From IMG/VR virus record IMGVR_UViG_3300047089_000316, positions 1-33,282 of that record: DNA of 33,282 bases. One strand, written 5' to 3'. The first letter of the stretch is position 1; each line of letters begins with the position of its first letter. Below, in pieces: positions 1 to 9,144 of the stretch. This DNA comes from a virus. The position numbers and the translations under genes are program-made. The notes beneath the pieces are model-generated. The model worked only from the letters and a program-made list of their open reading frames with translations. It had not been told where the DNA came from and did not search any database.

Positions 1-957
1 ATCGTCGCCAACCGGTTCGGTGTGGTCCAGCCCGTGCGAAGCTTCGTCTGTCACTGTGATGTCGTCTTGGGCCAAGACGACGGCAAACGACGAGCTGCCG
101 ATGACAGTCAACGTGTACAGCGCACCGGGGAGTTGCGCTGTGGTCTGCAACGTGACGACGTTCCCTGAAACACGTTTGACGTCGATAGTCGAGATGCCGC
201 CAGCCCATTGGTAGCGAGTGCGATCGTTTGCTGCGGCGTTGTTGGCGATCGGTTCGCTGAAATACACGTCCACTTCGGTGGGCGAAATCGCGAGCACAAG
301 CTGAAGCGTCGGCTCGACGCCAATGCCCTGGTACTCGAACGGGATCCCCGTGCTGGCTTCTTCCGCAGCGCCGCGCAGCGTCGACGCAAGCGCCACCGTG
401 TACGTCGCAAGGTTCGTATGCTCGGTCACGTCGATTTCGACGTACAACGGATTGAGCTGTCCCGCGGGCACGGCGACAACCAGCGGCACAACTTCTGCGC
501 CGCCCGGGGACGTGTTGTGGAAGACGTAGCTACCGGGTCGGCGAAGCGCGTCGTTGATCAGCATCGGCGCCGAAAAATCGATTCGCACTTTGGATTCATT
601 CAGCGCGCGCGCATTGGCGATGAAAAGCGCAAGAATCGGCTGACGCACCAAGTTGTCGCTCACGCTGACGACATCGTTCACGCGGATCATTCCGTCGATC
701 ACGATCGACAGTTCGTCCGTCACGACGACGCTGTCGCTGAGCGCGATGCGCGTAACGCTCACAGGCGCGAGTGCATCAGTGACGGCGACGCTGTCGTTTA
801 CGCTACGCGTATCGAAGCGGCCGCTCTTGACGTCCACGACGTCAGACGCCGAAAGCGCGTCCGTGACATCCGCGATCACGAGTAGCGCGCCCATCACAGA
901 CAGCGCGCTGTCTGTGGTCTCGGAGCTGTCGTCTACGGTGCGATTGAGAAGCGCCAT
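1..957 (-). CDS. Tail fibre or baseplate-attached protein, 3' partial, with SD-x-V-x-V-x-D repeats and Ig-like domains
   Basis: The frame starts at an ATG at 957 and stays open to the window edge: 319 codons with no stop, so the C-terminus is missing. It begins four bases after the J-like gene stops, with an AAGG about ten bases upstream, so it is probably co-translated with the baseplate genes. Residues about 8-125 hold loose repeats such as NDSVAVTDAL, SDSVVVTDEL and NDVVSVSDNL. After that come two beta-rich segments, about residues 133-215 and 240-300. Their patterns (VRIDFSAPM, VDVYFSEPI, YTLTVIG) resemble bacterial Ig-like (Big_5/SbsA) domains. Another repeat core, DDITVTDEAS, appears near the window edge. 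A gene after baseplate J often encodes gpI or a fibre. I see no gpI signature and favour a fibre or fibre-linker. The repeat is also the hallmark of the large gene at 17128-21360. Confidence 0.75.
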   Translation of the reverse strand, partial: MALLNRTVDDSSETTDSALSVMGALLVIADVTDALSASDVVDVKSGRFDTRSVNDSVAVTDALAPVSVTRIALSDSVVVTDELSIVIDGMIRVNDVVSVSDNLVRQPILALFIANARALNESKVRIDFSAPMLINDALRRPGSYVFHNTSPGGAEVVPLVVAVPAGQLNPLYVEIDVTEHTNLATYTVALASTLRGAAEEASTGIPFEYQGIGVEPTLQLVLAISPTEVDVYFSEPIANNAAANDRTRYQWAGGISTIDVKRVSGNVVTLQTTAQLPGALYTLTVIGSSSFAVVLAQDDITVTDEASHGLDHTEPVGDD

Positions 958-961
958 GTCT

Positions 962-3142
962 TTATGGCCTTGCGATCAGGACGTTGATCGTGCCTGCGAT
1001 CGGCAGCTGTCGCGAGCTAAGCACTACGCCGTCTCCCGGTAGGCCGTCGATAGTGACGGCCGCAATTGAATCGTCGATCTTGAATACTTCGTGGACCAAG
1101 CGAGAAATCGGCACGCTTCCGCCGAAGTTCCACTCGTACGTGACGCCGTCTTTCTTCCGCGCTTCAGGCTGCAGCACCTGGGCCAGGCCGTTCTTGACTT
1201 GCTCTTCGGTCACGGTCTCCGGCGCTTCTATCTCGACAGTCATGTCGACGACTTTCAAATCGAAGGCGACAGCGTACACGCGCTGGTTTCCGACATAACG
1301 CTGCGGCAACGGCGGGCTCGCATATTTGTCGCCGTTGAAGAACACCTCGATCTCGCGCAAGTATTCCGAGGTTGGAATCACCCCGCCCGATCCGCACAGA
1401 ACAAGCTCCACTGTCTTGACGCCGAAGCCTTCTTCGACAAAGGTCGCGCGACTGAATGGCCGTGTGCCATCGGATGCCACGAACGCCTTCGCCATCACGA
1501 TCGCGTCATCGCCATTGAGCGCGACGTCTTTGGTGCGCAACGTCGCTGGCCCGGCGAGTTTCGCTCGTTCGAGGCTTTCAGGCGAAGCGCCTTCAGCTTC
1601 TGACCACCCACCCGCCTGTCGCGGGTTGTAGATCGTATTGACGAAGGTAAGGCCGGTTTTGTCGACAACGATCGTGTTGGATCCCACGTTGCCACTGACT
1701 TCCGCGTTGAAGCGGTAGTCGATCGAGACGTTGCCCTGGCCCAGCGGCGGGATGCGCCCGGTGACGCCGTCGCCCGTGCGCACGGTGGCCCGGTCATTGT
1801 CTCCGAGCACGATCGTGTAGTGTCTGTCTTGCGGTCCCGAGCGAAGAAAGTTTCGAACGCGCGTCCATTCTTCGTCGTCCACGGTCACGGTTTCGCTGCC
1901 GTCGATGAAGTAGTCGCGCGTCGTCTCGAACTGCTGATTGGGCCCGCCATTGGACGAACCAAGTGGATCGTCCGAGACAGAGCGCCCCTGCACGACGGGA
2001 GAGATCACGTACTGATCGCCAGTGTCCATGCGGCAACGAGCCAAAGTCGGCGACGTCGGGCCGGTTACGGTCACGATGCGAAAGCGGATCCAAAAACCCT
2101 GAATGCCGTTGATCGTGGTGACGCGCCAGTTCGTCGATTCGGTCTGCGGCAAACCGAACGAAACATCATGCTCGCCCGCCGTCGCAAGACCATGCGTGTC
2201 GTCCAAAAAGTTCAACTCAGGCGACATCGCGAACTCGGACCATTCACAGCCGACCGTATAGTCGGTCGCGACGGTCGACGGCGAGCTCTGACCCAACAGA
2301 CCTGTTACGCCAATATTCTGCGCACCGTTCCACGTCGACACCACTTCTTCGTACGCGCCTGTCTCGTTCAACGTGACGCGCACGCGCGCACCGCGCCTGT
2401 CGGATGCGCCCAGAAGCGAGTCGAGATCAAACGACAGCTGCCCGGCGCCGATATTCACAACCACTTCCGGCTGCACGTCAAACACGTCGCCGTCAAAGTA
2501 CTCCCACGCTCCTGCGATATTGGTGAGCGCCGCGACCACGTTCAGTCTGAGCGCGTCCCACATTGCCGAGTCGTGTCCAAAATAGAGCGCATCGCCACTT
2601 GCCGGCGTCGACCACGGAGTGAAGTTCGACCCAGCGTTTGCTTCAGTCGTGTGATCCGTGATTACGCCGCCATCCTCTGAATGGACACTCGTGAAGCGAT
2701 CGGTGCGCGTCACGGTCACGCCTTCGAGTGACTCGAAGTAGATTACGGGCACATCCGTGTCGCCGCGTGTCGCGCCTTGGGCAAGCGCCGGCACAACCTC
2801 GGTCGACGCGCTGAACGCACGCGCCAACTGATAGACGAGTTCGGAACTCGCTGGCGAAGCCGAGGCCAAGTCGTAGCCGATCAGCTGCAACATGTTGCGA
2901 ACGGTCTCGACGAGCTGCGCAGTGGGCAACGTGTTTTCGTTGGCGACGACGTCGAGTAGCGTATTGTTCAGGTGCCCGACGAGCGCGAAGCTTCGAAGCA
3001 ACTGGATGAACGGCTCAAAGTCGCTTTCGTCGGTCAGCTCCGGAACGTCGATGCGCTTGCGGACGAGCAACGCCTCCAAGATCTGTGCGTAGTAGAACGC
3101 AGAGAACTCGAACGACGGGACTTCGATCACTTTGGATGGCAT
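962..3142 (-). CDS. Baseplate wedge protein, J-like / gp6-like
   Basis: This 726-residue protein is a Baseplate_J-type wedge subunit, the family that joins the hub to the baseplate periphery and signals sheath contraction. The C-terminal third is the most diagnostic part: VDMTVEIEAPETVTEEQV, followed by a segment with VPISRLVHEVF and a final GTINVLIARP strand. The N-terminus (about 1-110) is helical and acidic. The long middle section is beta-rich and makes the protein larger than P2 gpJ. That middle section may hold an inserted outward-facing domain. The ATG at 3142 is preceded by AGAGG at a good distance and lies 11 bases after the gp25-like gene. The gene order spike, gp25-like, J supports the call. 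Confidence 0.88.
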   Translation of the reverse strand: MPSKVIEVPSFEFSAFYYAQILEALLVRKRIDVPELTDESDFEPFIQLLRSFALVGHLNNTLLDVVANENTLPTAQLVETVRNMLQLIGYDLASASPASSELVYQLARAFSASTEVVPALAQGATRGDTDVPVIYFESLEGVTVTRTDRFTSVHSEDGGVITDHTTEANAGSNFTPWSTPASGDALYFGHDSAMWDALRLNVVAALTNIAGAWEYFDGDVFDVQPEVVVNIGAGQLSFDLDSLLGASDRRGARVRVTLNETGAYEEVVSTWNGAQNIGVTGLLGQSSPSTVATDYTVGCEWSEFAMSPELNFLDDTHGLATAGEHDVSFGLPQTESTNWRVTTINGIQGFWIRFRIVTVTGPTSPTLARCRMDTGDQYVISPVVQGRSVSDDPLGSSNGGPNQQFETTRDYFIDGSETVTVDDEEWTRVRNFLRSGPQDRHYTIVLGDNDRATVRTGDGVTGRIPPLGQGNVSIDYRFNAEVSGNVGSNTIVVDKTGLTFVNTIYNPRQAGGWSEAEGASPESLERAKLAGPATLRTKDVALNGDDAIVMAKAFVASDGTRPFSRATFVEEGFGVKTVELVLCGSGGVIPTSEYLREIEVFFNGDKYASPPLPQRYVGNQRVYAVAFDLKVVDMTVEIEAPETVTEEQVKNGLAQVLQPEARKKDGVTYEWNFGGSVPISRLVHEVFKIDDSIAAVTIDGLPGDGVVLSSRQLPIAGTINVLIARP

Positions 3143-3153
3143 GCCGGTCGCCT

Positions 3154-3543
3154 CTATGGGTTGGTCGTAGACGCGTTGAAGCTCTCGCGAAACATCTGCT
3201 CTTTGTCGCTTTCGACCGAGAGATACTTCAGCGTCAAAATCATCTCTTGCGTTTCACTGTCTTGTGTCCAGCGAATCGTGTTGCGACGAAGGATGTAGCG
3301 TTTCTGCGCCTCGAAGCGCCGAAACACGTCGTTGAGGCGGCGCATGATCGTCGCCTGCAGCACCTGATCGGACTGGCCAAAGATCATGTTCGCGCCGACG
3401 CCTACATTCTGCTGAAAGGCGTTTTCGTTTGCGTCGTCGCCCAGCGCCAAGCGAATGATCTTGTCGTCGTTTTCGTCGCCCGACGACAGCCGCGCGCCGC
3501 CGCCCTGGCTGACGCCCACGGGCATCGCAAGTCCGGTGGGCAT
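3154..3543 (-). CDS. Baseplate wedge protein, gp25/gpW-like
   Basis: This 129-residue protein sits directly before the J-like gene, where gp25/gpW-like wedge subunits are normally encoded. Visible features fit loosely. There is a Gly/Pro-rich start (GLAMPVGVSQGGG), a central segment with NVGVGANMIFGQ, and then helix-strand patterns ending with ILTLKYLSVESDKE. The usual EPRI-type signature of gp25 is not obvious, so position carries part of the weight. The ATG at 3543 shares its first base with the TGA of the preceding gene, and a GGGAGGG lies eight bases upstream. It could instead be another small wedge protein. Confidence 0.65.
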   Translation of the reverse strand: MPTGLAMPVGVSQGGGARLSSGDENDDKIIRLALGDDANENAFQQNVGVGANMIFGQSDQVLQATIMRRLNDVFRRFEAQKRYILRRNTIRWTQDSETQEMILTLKYLSVESDKEQMFRESFNASTTNP

Positions 3544-3809
3544 CAGGACAGCCCTCCCGGGGGCGTGGTCGACGGGCCGCCCGTCAGTGAGATGGGCGCT
3601 GGGTTCAGGACCGGCACCGCGATAGAAGCCGCCGCGATCACGACTGTCCCGGGCGGGATGCTGACAGTAGCGAGCGCCGTCTTGACGTACGAGTCGATCG
3701 CATCGGACAGCTGCGTCGCTGCGTCGGCGGCAGACAATTGGTTGTCGTCACCGATTTTCTCGAACACATGCTGAATCGCTGTCTTCAGGCCTGCCTTGTC
3801 GAGTGCCAT
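3543..3809 (-). CDS. Small baseplate-region protein of unknown function
   Basis: This 88-residue protein starts at an ATG at 3809, four bases after the spike gene, with GGGTGAGG upstream. It begins with a helical segment (residues about 1-45: LKTAIQHVFEKIGDD, then QLSDAIDSYVKTAL). It continues as a Val/Ala/Pro-rich strand region (IPPGTVVIAAASIAVPVL) and ends in a flexible Pro/Gly/Thr tail. Proteins of this build, starting MALDK-LK, are common beside spike genes in contractile phages, but I know of no assigned role. It overlaps the gp25-like gene by one base, so the two are probably made together. An assembly or spike-associated role is only a guess. Confidence 0.7.
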   Translation of the reverse strand: MALDKAGLKTAIQHVFEKIGDDNQLSAADAATQLSDAIDSYVKTALATVSIPPGTVVIAAASIAVPVLNPAPISLTGGPSTTPPGGLS

Positions 3810-3813
3810 CGCC

Positions 3814-4518
3814 TCACCCTACCTTCGTGATCGAGCTCAAGGTGTTTGCGGGCATCGGCACGATCGGCACACCGCTCGGTCCTACTCCCGTCGGATGTGT
3901 ATGCGTGTCGAAGTACTGCTTGAACAGATTGCCAAGGATCATGGCCTGCTCGCCGCCGTTCACTTCGATCGTGTCGGACGTCAGGACAATCTTGCCGGAG
4001 TCCGAATCCATCACGAGCGTCGCGCCAGCTTTGTTCTGCAGCGTCACCGTGCCCTTTGCGTCGAACGTCAAAAGCGCGCTGCCGTCCTTCCACGCCAAGG
4101 TCATCTCTTCCGCGCCCTCGGTGTCGTCGAACATGAACACGTGCCCGGCAGGTGTCGCAAAGCCCCGGCGCTTGCCGTAGTTCTTCTCGGTGAACTTGCT
4201 GTGAATCAGCGTTGGCTTGTCACCGTCCTCGTCGTCGGTGTAGTAGCGTGCACTGCGCCACTTCAGATCGAGATTGTCGATCGACATCTGGCCGGGCTGC
4301 TCGTCCTCGTCGGAGCCTTCCAGGCATTCGACCTCGACAAGCTCGCCGATGTCCGGAACGAAGAAGAAGCCCCAGTCGTGCACGGGCTCGACATCGACCG
4401 GGACCTCCACGTCTTCGTCGCCCATGATGCCCACGCACGCCACGCGGATCACGCCGCGCTTGTCGGGGTCCTGGTTGAAAGTAACTTTCGCGGGATAGGT
4501 TGCAGTCATCAATGCCAT
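3814..4518 (-). CDS. Baseplate spike protein, gpV/gp5-like, with HxH needle tip
   Basis: This 234-residue protein is the central membrane-piercing spike. Residues about 7-115 look like the OB-fold of the Phage_base_V family, with acidic loops (GDEDVEVPVDVEPVHDWGFF) and PDIGELVEVECLEG. Residues about 120-195 read as short alternating strands typical of the trimeric beta-helix (ALLTFDAKGTVTLQNKAG, IVLTSDTIEVNGG). Near the C-terminus H206-T-H208 followed by PTGVGPSG matches the iron-binding HxH tip of spike proteins. There is no lysozyme domain like that of T4 gp5. The start at 4518 lies nine bases after the hub gene, as expected for a hub-spike pair. Confidence is high because both the domain order and the tip motif are visible. 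Confidence 0.9.
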   Translation of the reverse strand: MALMTATYPAKVTFNQDPDKRGVIRVACVGIMGDEDVEVPVDVEPVHDWGFFFVPDIGELVEVECLEGSDEDEQPGQMSIDNLDLKWRSARYYTDDEDGDKPTLIHSKFTEKNYGKRRGFATPAGHVFMFDDTEGAEEMTLAWKDGSALLTFDAKGTVTLQNKAGATLVMDSDSGKIVLTSDTIEVNGGEQAMILGNLFKQYFDTHTHPTGVGPSGVPIVPMPANTLSSITKVG

Positions 4519-4527
4519 GGAAACGAC

Positions 4528-5883
4528 CTATTCGAGCTCGGGCACGACCTTGCGCATCGTGCATTCGAGTTCGTACCCAGCGTTGTTCGAAAGCTTGTGG
4601 TTCACATTCGAAAAAAAGTACTCGCCATCCAGCCCCATGCCGATGCCTGAAATATTGTGGATCTGCCGCGCCATCACCGTTTCGATCCCGATGGTCGTGC
4701 CCGTCGAAAGAATGAAGTTTTCGCGATGACGCCTAAACCACTGGCGCGTCCACTGGATCAGTTCGGCTTCGCTGTGAAAGCGCCGATTCGCGATCGCCGT
4801 GAAGCTGTATTCGTCGATGAAGATTTTGACGCTCGACGCCGTCTTGTACTCTCCATCCAACACGTTGCCGTCAATGTCGTCCGGCACGACCGCGAGCGGA
4901 TCGGGGGTGTCTTCGTTCTCTTCATGGAAGATGGCATCGAAAATTTTGCCAGTCTTTGGATCCTTGACACGCGCCTGCATCTTCGTGATCGCGTTGTGGA
5001 TCGCCAGTTCGGGTTCGAACTCCAAGAGCGTTCCGAGATTGCCGTGATCGTATTTGAACGTGTAGACCTTCTCTTGCAGCTCTTTGCGCTCGACCTTGGC
5101 GGGATCTCTGAAGTGCAAAGTCCACTTGCCGGTCTCGTCGCCATCGACCCAGAAGAAAAAGCCCGTGATGTTCGATAGCCCTTTGACGAAGTCGTAGTCC
5201 GTCAGGCCGACTTTCTGGACAAACGTATGCTTCGCATCGTGCGTGTCGTCGACCTTCAACTCGAAGTTGTAGGCGAGGCCGCGCTGTCGAACCGCGTCCG
5301 CAAACGTCGCATTCTTGAACATGCGATCGAGCCGCGCCGCTTTCTTCTTGTGGCCGCCGCGACGAGGCCGGCGCCGCGACGTCTCGGGCTTCGCGTAGAT
5401 CGGAGAGTTGGGCGTCTTCGGCCCTTGCGGCGCATTGTCCATCATGGCCGAGTCCTTGGTGTAGCCAATCACCTCGACCGTGGGGATGTCGTCGCGCGGA
5501 AAGTTCGGGCGCACCTTGCGAATGACCACGCGCCCTACGTGCTTGAGCGAAGTGCCGTAGCCCAGCGCCAGCGTCATTTCGTTGCCCGGCTGAAAGACGC
5601 GCACGTCGCGTAGCGACAGGTGGCTACCCACGCCGCCGCCGCCCGTGCTGCGACCGCCCAGTGGGCCGCGCGGCATCAGTCCCTTGGGCGGCACGTAGCG
5701 TGGATCGCGAAAGACAACCTTCATCATGTCGGCTAGGCCGTCCGACGATTCGTATTCGACCTTTTCGACAAGCTGACGGATCCCCATCGGCACTTCGACG
5801 CCGCCAACGCGAATGCTGAAGTTCGGTGCATTGAACGAGACGTCGTCTGGAAACGGACGGCTCAGTGTGGATATGTCGACCAT
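4528..5883 (-). CDS. Baseplate hub protein, gpD/gp27-like
   Basis: This 451-residue protein fits the Phage_GPD (late control D) hub family, which forms the ring between the tail tube and the spike. The N-terminus has two strand-rich units (FSIRVGGVEVP, then MTLALGYGTSLKHVGRVVIRKV). The core carries TDYDFVKGLSNITGFFFWVDG, a pattern typical of these hubs. The C-terminus ends with a strand set near GEYFFSNVNHKLSNNAGYEL. A very basic loop at about residues 205-225 (SRRRPRRGGHKKK) is unusual and may be exposed. I chose ATG 5883 because it has GGGAGG eight bases upstream and fits the end of the previous gene at 5900. The open frame continues upstream to 6036, but that part lies over the neighbouring gene and is basic and low-complexity. 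Confidence 0.88.
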   Translation of the reverse strand: MVDISTLSRPFPDDVSFNAPNFSIRVGGVEVPMGIRQLVEKVEYESSDGLADMMKVVFRDPRYVPPKGLMPRGPLGGRSTGGGGVGSHLSLRDVRVFQPGNEMTLALGYGTSLKHVGRVVIRKVRPNFPRDDIPTVEVIGYTKDSAMMDNAPQGPKTPNSPIYAKPETSRRRPRRGGHKKKAARLDRMFKNATFADAVRQRGLAYNFELKVDDTHDAKHTFVQKVGLTDYDFVKGLSNITGFFFWVDGDETGKWTLHFRDPAKVERKELQEKVYTFKYDHGNLGTLLEFEPELAIHNAITKMQARVKDPKTGKIFDAIFHEENEDTPDPLAVVPDDIDGNVLDGEYKTASSVKIFIDEYSFTAIANRRFHSEAELIQWTRQWFRRHRENFILSTGTTIGIETVMARQIHNISGIGMGLDGEYFFSNVNHKLSNNAGYELECTMRKVVPELE

Positions 5884-5899
5884 AGCGAAACGCCTCCCG

Positions 5900-6754
5900 T
5901 TACAAGCCGCCCACTGCGCTGATGACGCTTCGACTCGAAGATCGCGTTGGCGAAAGCACGTGCGAGACGTAGTTGCCTGACCGCTTCTGAAAGAACTGCA
6001 GACGTAGCCGACGCTGTGGCGTGTCTTCCCTGCCAAACGCGCTTTTCAAGGGAATCGAAGTTTGCATCACTCGCTTGCTGCGCACGCCCTCGATGGACGG
6101 CAGCTTGACGACGTCGCCGGGCTCCAAGCTTTGCAGGATCGGATGCATCTTCCGGATCACATCGCCGATCATCGGATTGCCATACTCTTCGAACGCGAGC
6201 AGCTCGAAGTAGTCCCGGTCGCGCGCGCGTGCATAGCGTGTGTCTGTCTGTTCGGCGTCGTCCAAGCTGAACGGCGTGAACTCCATCAACGACAACGTGA
6301 AGGTGATGTCGCGCGCGCCACCAAAGAAGTTGGGTCGCGCGTAGCCGATCTTTGCGCCAGTGACGACGCAGTTCATCATCAGATGGCCGTCGCCGATCCA
6401 GAACTGCAAGATGGGCGGGCGCCGTAGGGACGGATCGATCTTCGTCCAAGAAACCAGCATTTCGAGCTTGGCCTCCGGCGAAGCGTCGAGCGCGTGGTTG
6501 CTGTAGAACCGCGCGTCGAAAGACACTTTCTCTGCCGCACCGTTCAGAAACTGCAGGATCGGGTTCTGCCGATTGAGCGAAGTGAACTGACCCCAGTTCA
6601 CTTCGATGTCGCGCCCGACGTTTTCCGCTTCGAACTGGCCTTGCATCACTTGGCCAGAGTCGAGATTGAGCAGGTTCCAAACCTTGTAGTTCGGAATGAA
6701 TTTCGTCGCGGCCGCGGCCGCGGCGGTGCTTGTCGTGAGCAGTGGACTTGCCAT
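5900..6754 (-). CDS. Tube-initiator / baseplate adaptor with LysM-like domain
   Basis: This 284-residue protein lies between tape measure and hub, where LysM-bearing baseplate proteins (T4 gp53, P2 gpX, Afp7-type CIS tube proteins) are encoded. Residues about 15-165 form a beta-rich tube-like domain: PPILQFWIGDGHLM, then ARDITFTLSLMEFTPFSL. Residues about 180-220 look like LysM, with YFELLAFEEYGNP, a helix, then LEPGDVVKLPS. The C-terminus is Ser/Arg-rich. The ATG at 6754 overlaps the tape-measure TGA by one base, so translation is probably coupled. Upstream extensions of the frame to 6892 or beyond lie over the tape-measure gene and are Arg-rich, so I rejected them. The likely role is starting tube polymerisation on the hub. 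Confidence 0.75.
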   Translation of the reverse strand: MASPLLTTSTAAAAAATKFIPNYKVWNLLNLDSGQVMQGQFEAENVGRDIEVNWGQFTSLNRQNPILQFLNGAAEKVSFDARFYSNHALDASPEAKLEMLVSWTKIDPSLRRPPILQFWIGDGHLMMNCVVTGAKIGYARPNFFGGARDITFTLSLMEFTPFSLDDAEQTDTRYARARDRDYFELLAFEEYGNPMIGDVIRKMHPILQSLEPGDVVKLPSIEGVRSKRVMQTSIPLKSAFGREDTPQRRLRLQFFQKRSGNYVSHVLSPTRSSSRSVISAVGGL

Positions 6755-9138
6755 CAGGTACCTCGGGCGGGCACGGCGCCGTGTTCGGCAGCCGCCCGCT
6801 TTGCCCATGGAGTGGATTTGAAGCCAGCGCGCTCGCTGAGTTCCTGCTTGTGCTTGCCCGTCGCGCGCGCGATGGTCTTGCCGTCGACGCACACCTTGCT
6901 GTCAACGTTCAGTTCGTCTGGCATCGCGCCCGCTACTGCATCGCCCACGGCGTTGCCGATAGCGGCGGCATCGAGCGCCTTCTGATCAACCACCATGGTG
7001 TCTCGTTCATTGCTGTCGAGCACGATGTCTTCAGCCGCTGAACCGCCTGAGCCGCCCATGCCTCGCTCGCTGCGCCCGACGTCGATCTTGAACTCGTCCT
7101 GGCCGAAGTCCTGCATCTTCTTGCCCCAGTCGAAGCCGGCGAGCTCGGCGATGTAGCCCAAGCCGAACGACAGCTGTTTGATAAAGTTCACGATCGATTC
7201 CATCACGCTGAGTACAACGTTGCGAATCTTGAAAAAGATTCCCTCCACGATGCCGAACATCAGCGTGAATGCTCCGCCGATGATCGTCGCTGCGGCACCG
7301 GCGATGTTGCCGATGAAAGTGAACACGACCTTGAAGAAAGGGCCAAGCGCCTTGAGCGACTGAAAGATGCCGCCAAACGTATCCGTGAGATCGTTGGTGA
7401 TGTCGCCCCAGATCTCTTTGAACTTGGTCCAGATGACTTCGAAGGCCGGATTGAACCACTCGAAACCGGAGAGGATCGGCTTGATGCCGTTCTCCATGAG
7501 CCAGTTGAATCCACCCACGATGTTGTCGACGATACGCGTGAAAGTGTCTTTCACCGTCTCGCCGTCCTTCTGAAGCATCAGAAAGCCGCCTACGACGAGC
7601 GCGATTGCGGCCAACACCGGCCAGGTGAAGACTGCTCCGATGACCGAGCCAAGTCCCGCGAACACCGGCCAAATCACGTTGGTGATGACATAGGCGATTG
7701 TTCCGAGCGCAACCAACACCGGCGCCACGGCGGCGGCCACGAAGAAGATGACCGTCGCGATCTTGGTGAAGGACTGAATCATTTCTTCAGATCCGCCACC
7801 TGTGAACTGGGCAATCAGATCCATCAGGCGTTGCCTGAGAAGGACGTAACCATGGATCACAATATCGATGCCTTGCCGAATCCCAAGCGCGATGGCGACC
7901 ATGGTTGAGCCGTATTTTGTGGCCGTCTCTTGTGTAAGGCCCTGTTCTGAGTTGATTTCCTTCAAGAGCACCACCAGGCCGACGGCGTAGTCCTTGTACT
8001 GCTTGACCGAGTTCTTGAACGGCTCCAAGAACTGACCCATCGTCTCGATCGAAAACGCTGATACCGCCTTTGTGAGCAAGTCGAGCTGGCCATAGAAGTT
8101 GTCCAACCGCGTCTCGGCCATCTTCTTCGCTTCACCGTTCGCGTTTTCCAACTGACCCACCAATGAGTCGAGCTTGCCGGAGTCGAGGGCTGTTTCCATC
8201 GCCGTGAAGATCTTCTGGCCGCGGACGCCAAAAATCTCGGTGACGGTTCGGGCGCGCTCCATCACGTTCGGGATCTGCTTCACTTTCGTGTGGATCTGCC
8301 TGAAGACATCGACCATGTCCAATCCGCCCTTCGCGGTCTTGGTCATCTTGATGCCCATGTCTTCAAGCAATGCCGCGCCATCCGCCGAAGGCTTCGTCAA
8401 CTTGATGAGCGCTTGCGTAAACGACGTGCCGCCAATTGCGCCGCGCAAACCGGCATCTGCTGCAACGCCTAACGAAGCAGCAAGCACCGGAAGTTCAATG
8501 CCGAGCGTCTTGGCTTCGCCAGCGGCATACTTCATCGACTCGCCCATGCCCACGATGCTCGTGTTCGTTTTGGCGCTCGTGACCGCCAACACGTCAGCGA
8601 AGTAACCCGCGTCGGTGGCCGGCTTCCCGAGCGCACGCAGTGAGTTCGACACGATATCCGTTGTCGTGGCGAGATCGATATTCTCCGCGGCAGCCGCATT
8701 CAGCACCGGCGTGAGCGCGGCAATGGTCTCCGTCTGATCGAAGCCAGCGCGCGCCAAGAACTCCATCGCCTGGCCCGTTTCGAATGCACTGAACTTGGTG
8801 CCTAGGCTCTGCTTTTTGGCCTCATCGGTCAGTTGCCCCAATTCTGCTTTTGTGGCTTGCGACACAGCGCCAACTGCTGACATTTGCTGTTCGAACTTCG
8901 CAGCTGTGTCGATGCCCGCGCCAAACGCTAGCGTAGCTGGCATCATGGCGACGCCAGCGCCGCGGGCAGCGCCACCCAGTTGAGCGAAGCCCGCGCCTAC
9001 TCCTTTTGCGGCGTCGACGATGCCAGAAAATTGTCCCTTGAACTTGTCGGCTGCCGAGCCGGCCGACTTCATGCCGGACACGGCTTGGCGTTCGTCAAAC
9101 ATCAGCACGCCGCCTAGACCAACATTTTCAAGGGACAT
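6754..9138 (-). CDS. Tail tape measure protein, TP901-type
   Basis: This 794-residue protein sets tail length and is threaded inside the tube. Residues about 75-330 show the PhageMin_Tail (TP901) core, with AAKFEQQMSAVGAVSQ, FLARAGFDQTETIAALTPVL and SFTQALIKLTKPSADGAALL. Hydrophobic segments lie at roughly 460-530 (VIFFVAAAVAPVLVALG, VLAAIALVVGGFLML) and 600-650, as in tape measures thought to enter the host membrane. The tail end is charged. By length it would predict a fairly short-to-medium tail. The ATG at 9138 has AGGA five bases upstream and lies six bases after the frameshifted chaperone frame, the standard arrangement. Confidence 0.92.
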   Translation of the reverse strand: MSLENVGLGGVLMFDERQAVSGMKSAGSAADKFKGQFSGIVDAAKGVGAGFAQLGGAARGAGVAMMPATLAFGAGIDTAAKFEQQMSAVGAVSQATKAELGQLTDEAKKQSLGTKFSAFETGQAMEFLARAGFDQTETIAALTPVLNAAAAENIDLATTTDIVSNSLRALGKPATDAGYFADVLAVTSAKTNTSIVGMGESMKYAAGEAKTLGIELPVLAASLGVAADAGLRGAIGGTSFTQALIKLTKPSADGAALLEDMGIKMTKTAKGGLDMVDVFRQIHTKVKQIPNVMERARTVTEIFGVRGQKIFTAMETALDSGKLDSLVGQLENANGEAKKMAETRLDNFYGQLDLLTKAVSAFSIETMGQFLEPFKNSVKQYKDYAVGLVVLLKEINSEQGLTQETATKYGSTMVAIALGIRQGIDIVIHGYVLLRQRLMDLIAQFTGGGSEEMIQSFTKIATVIFFVAAAVAPVLVALGTIAYVITNVIWPVFAGLGSVIGAVFTWPVLAAIALVVGGFLMLQKDGETVKDTFTRIVDNIVGGFNWLMENGIKPILSGFEWFNPAFEVIWTKFKEIWGDITNDLTDTFGGIFQSLKALGPFFKVVFTFIGNIAGAAATIIGGAFTLMFGIVEGIFFKIRNVVLSVMESIVNFIKQLSFGLGYIAELAGFDWGKKMQDFGQDEFKIDVGRSERGMGGSGGSAAEDIVLDSNERDTMVVDQKALDAAAIGNAVGDAVAGAMPDELNVDSKVCVDGKTIARATGKHKQELSERAGFKSTPWAKRAAAEHGAVPARGT

Positions 9139-9144
9139 GTTTTC

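Noticed and set aside
5884-6036. Upstream extension of the hub gene to 6036
   Set aside because: It lies over the LysM-type gene. ATG 5883 has a good GGGAGG and fits the junction.
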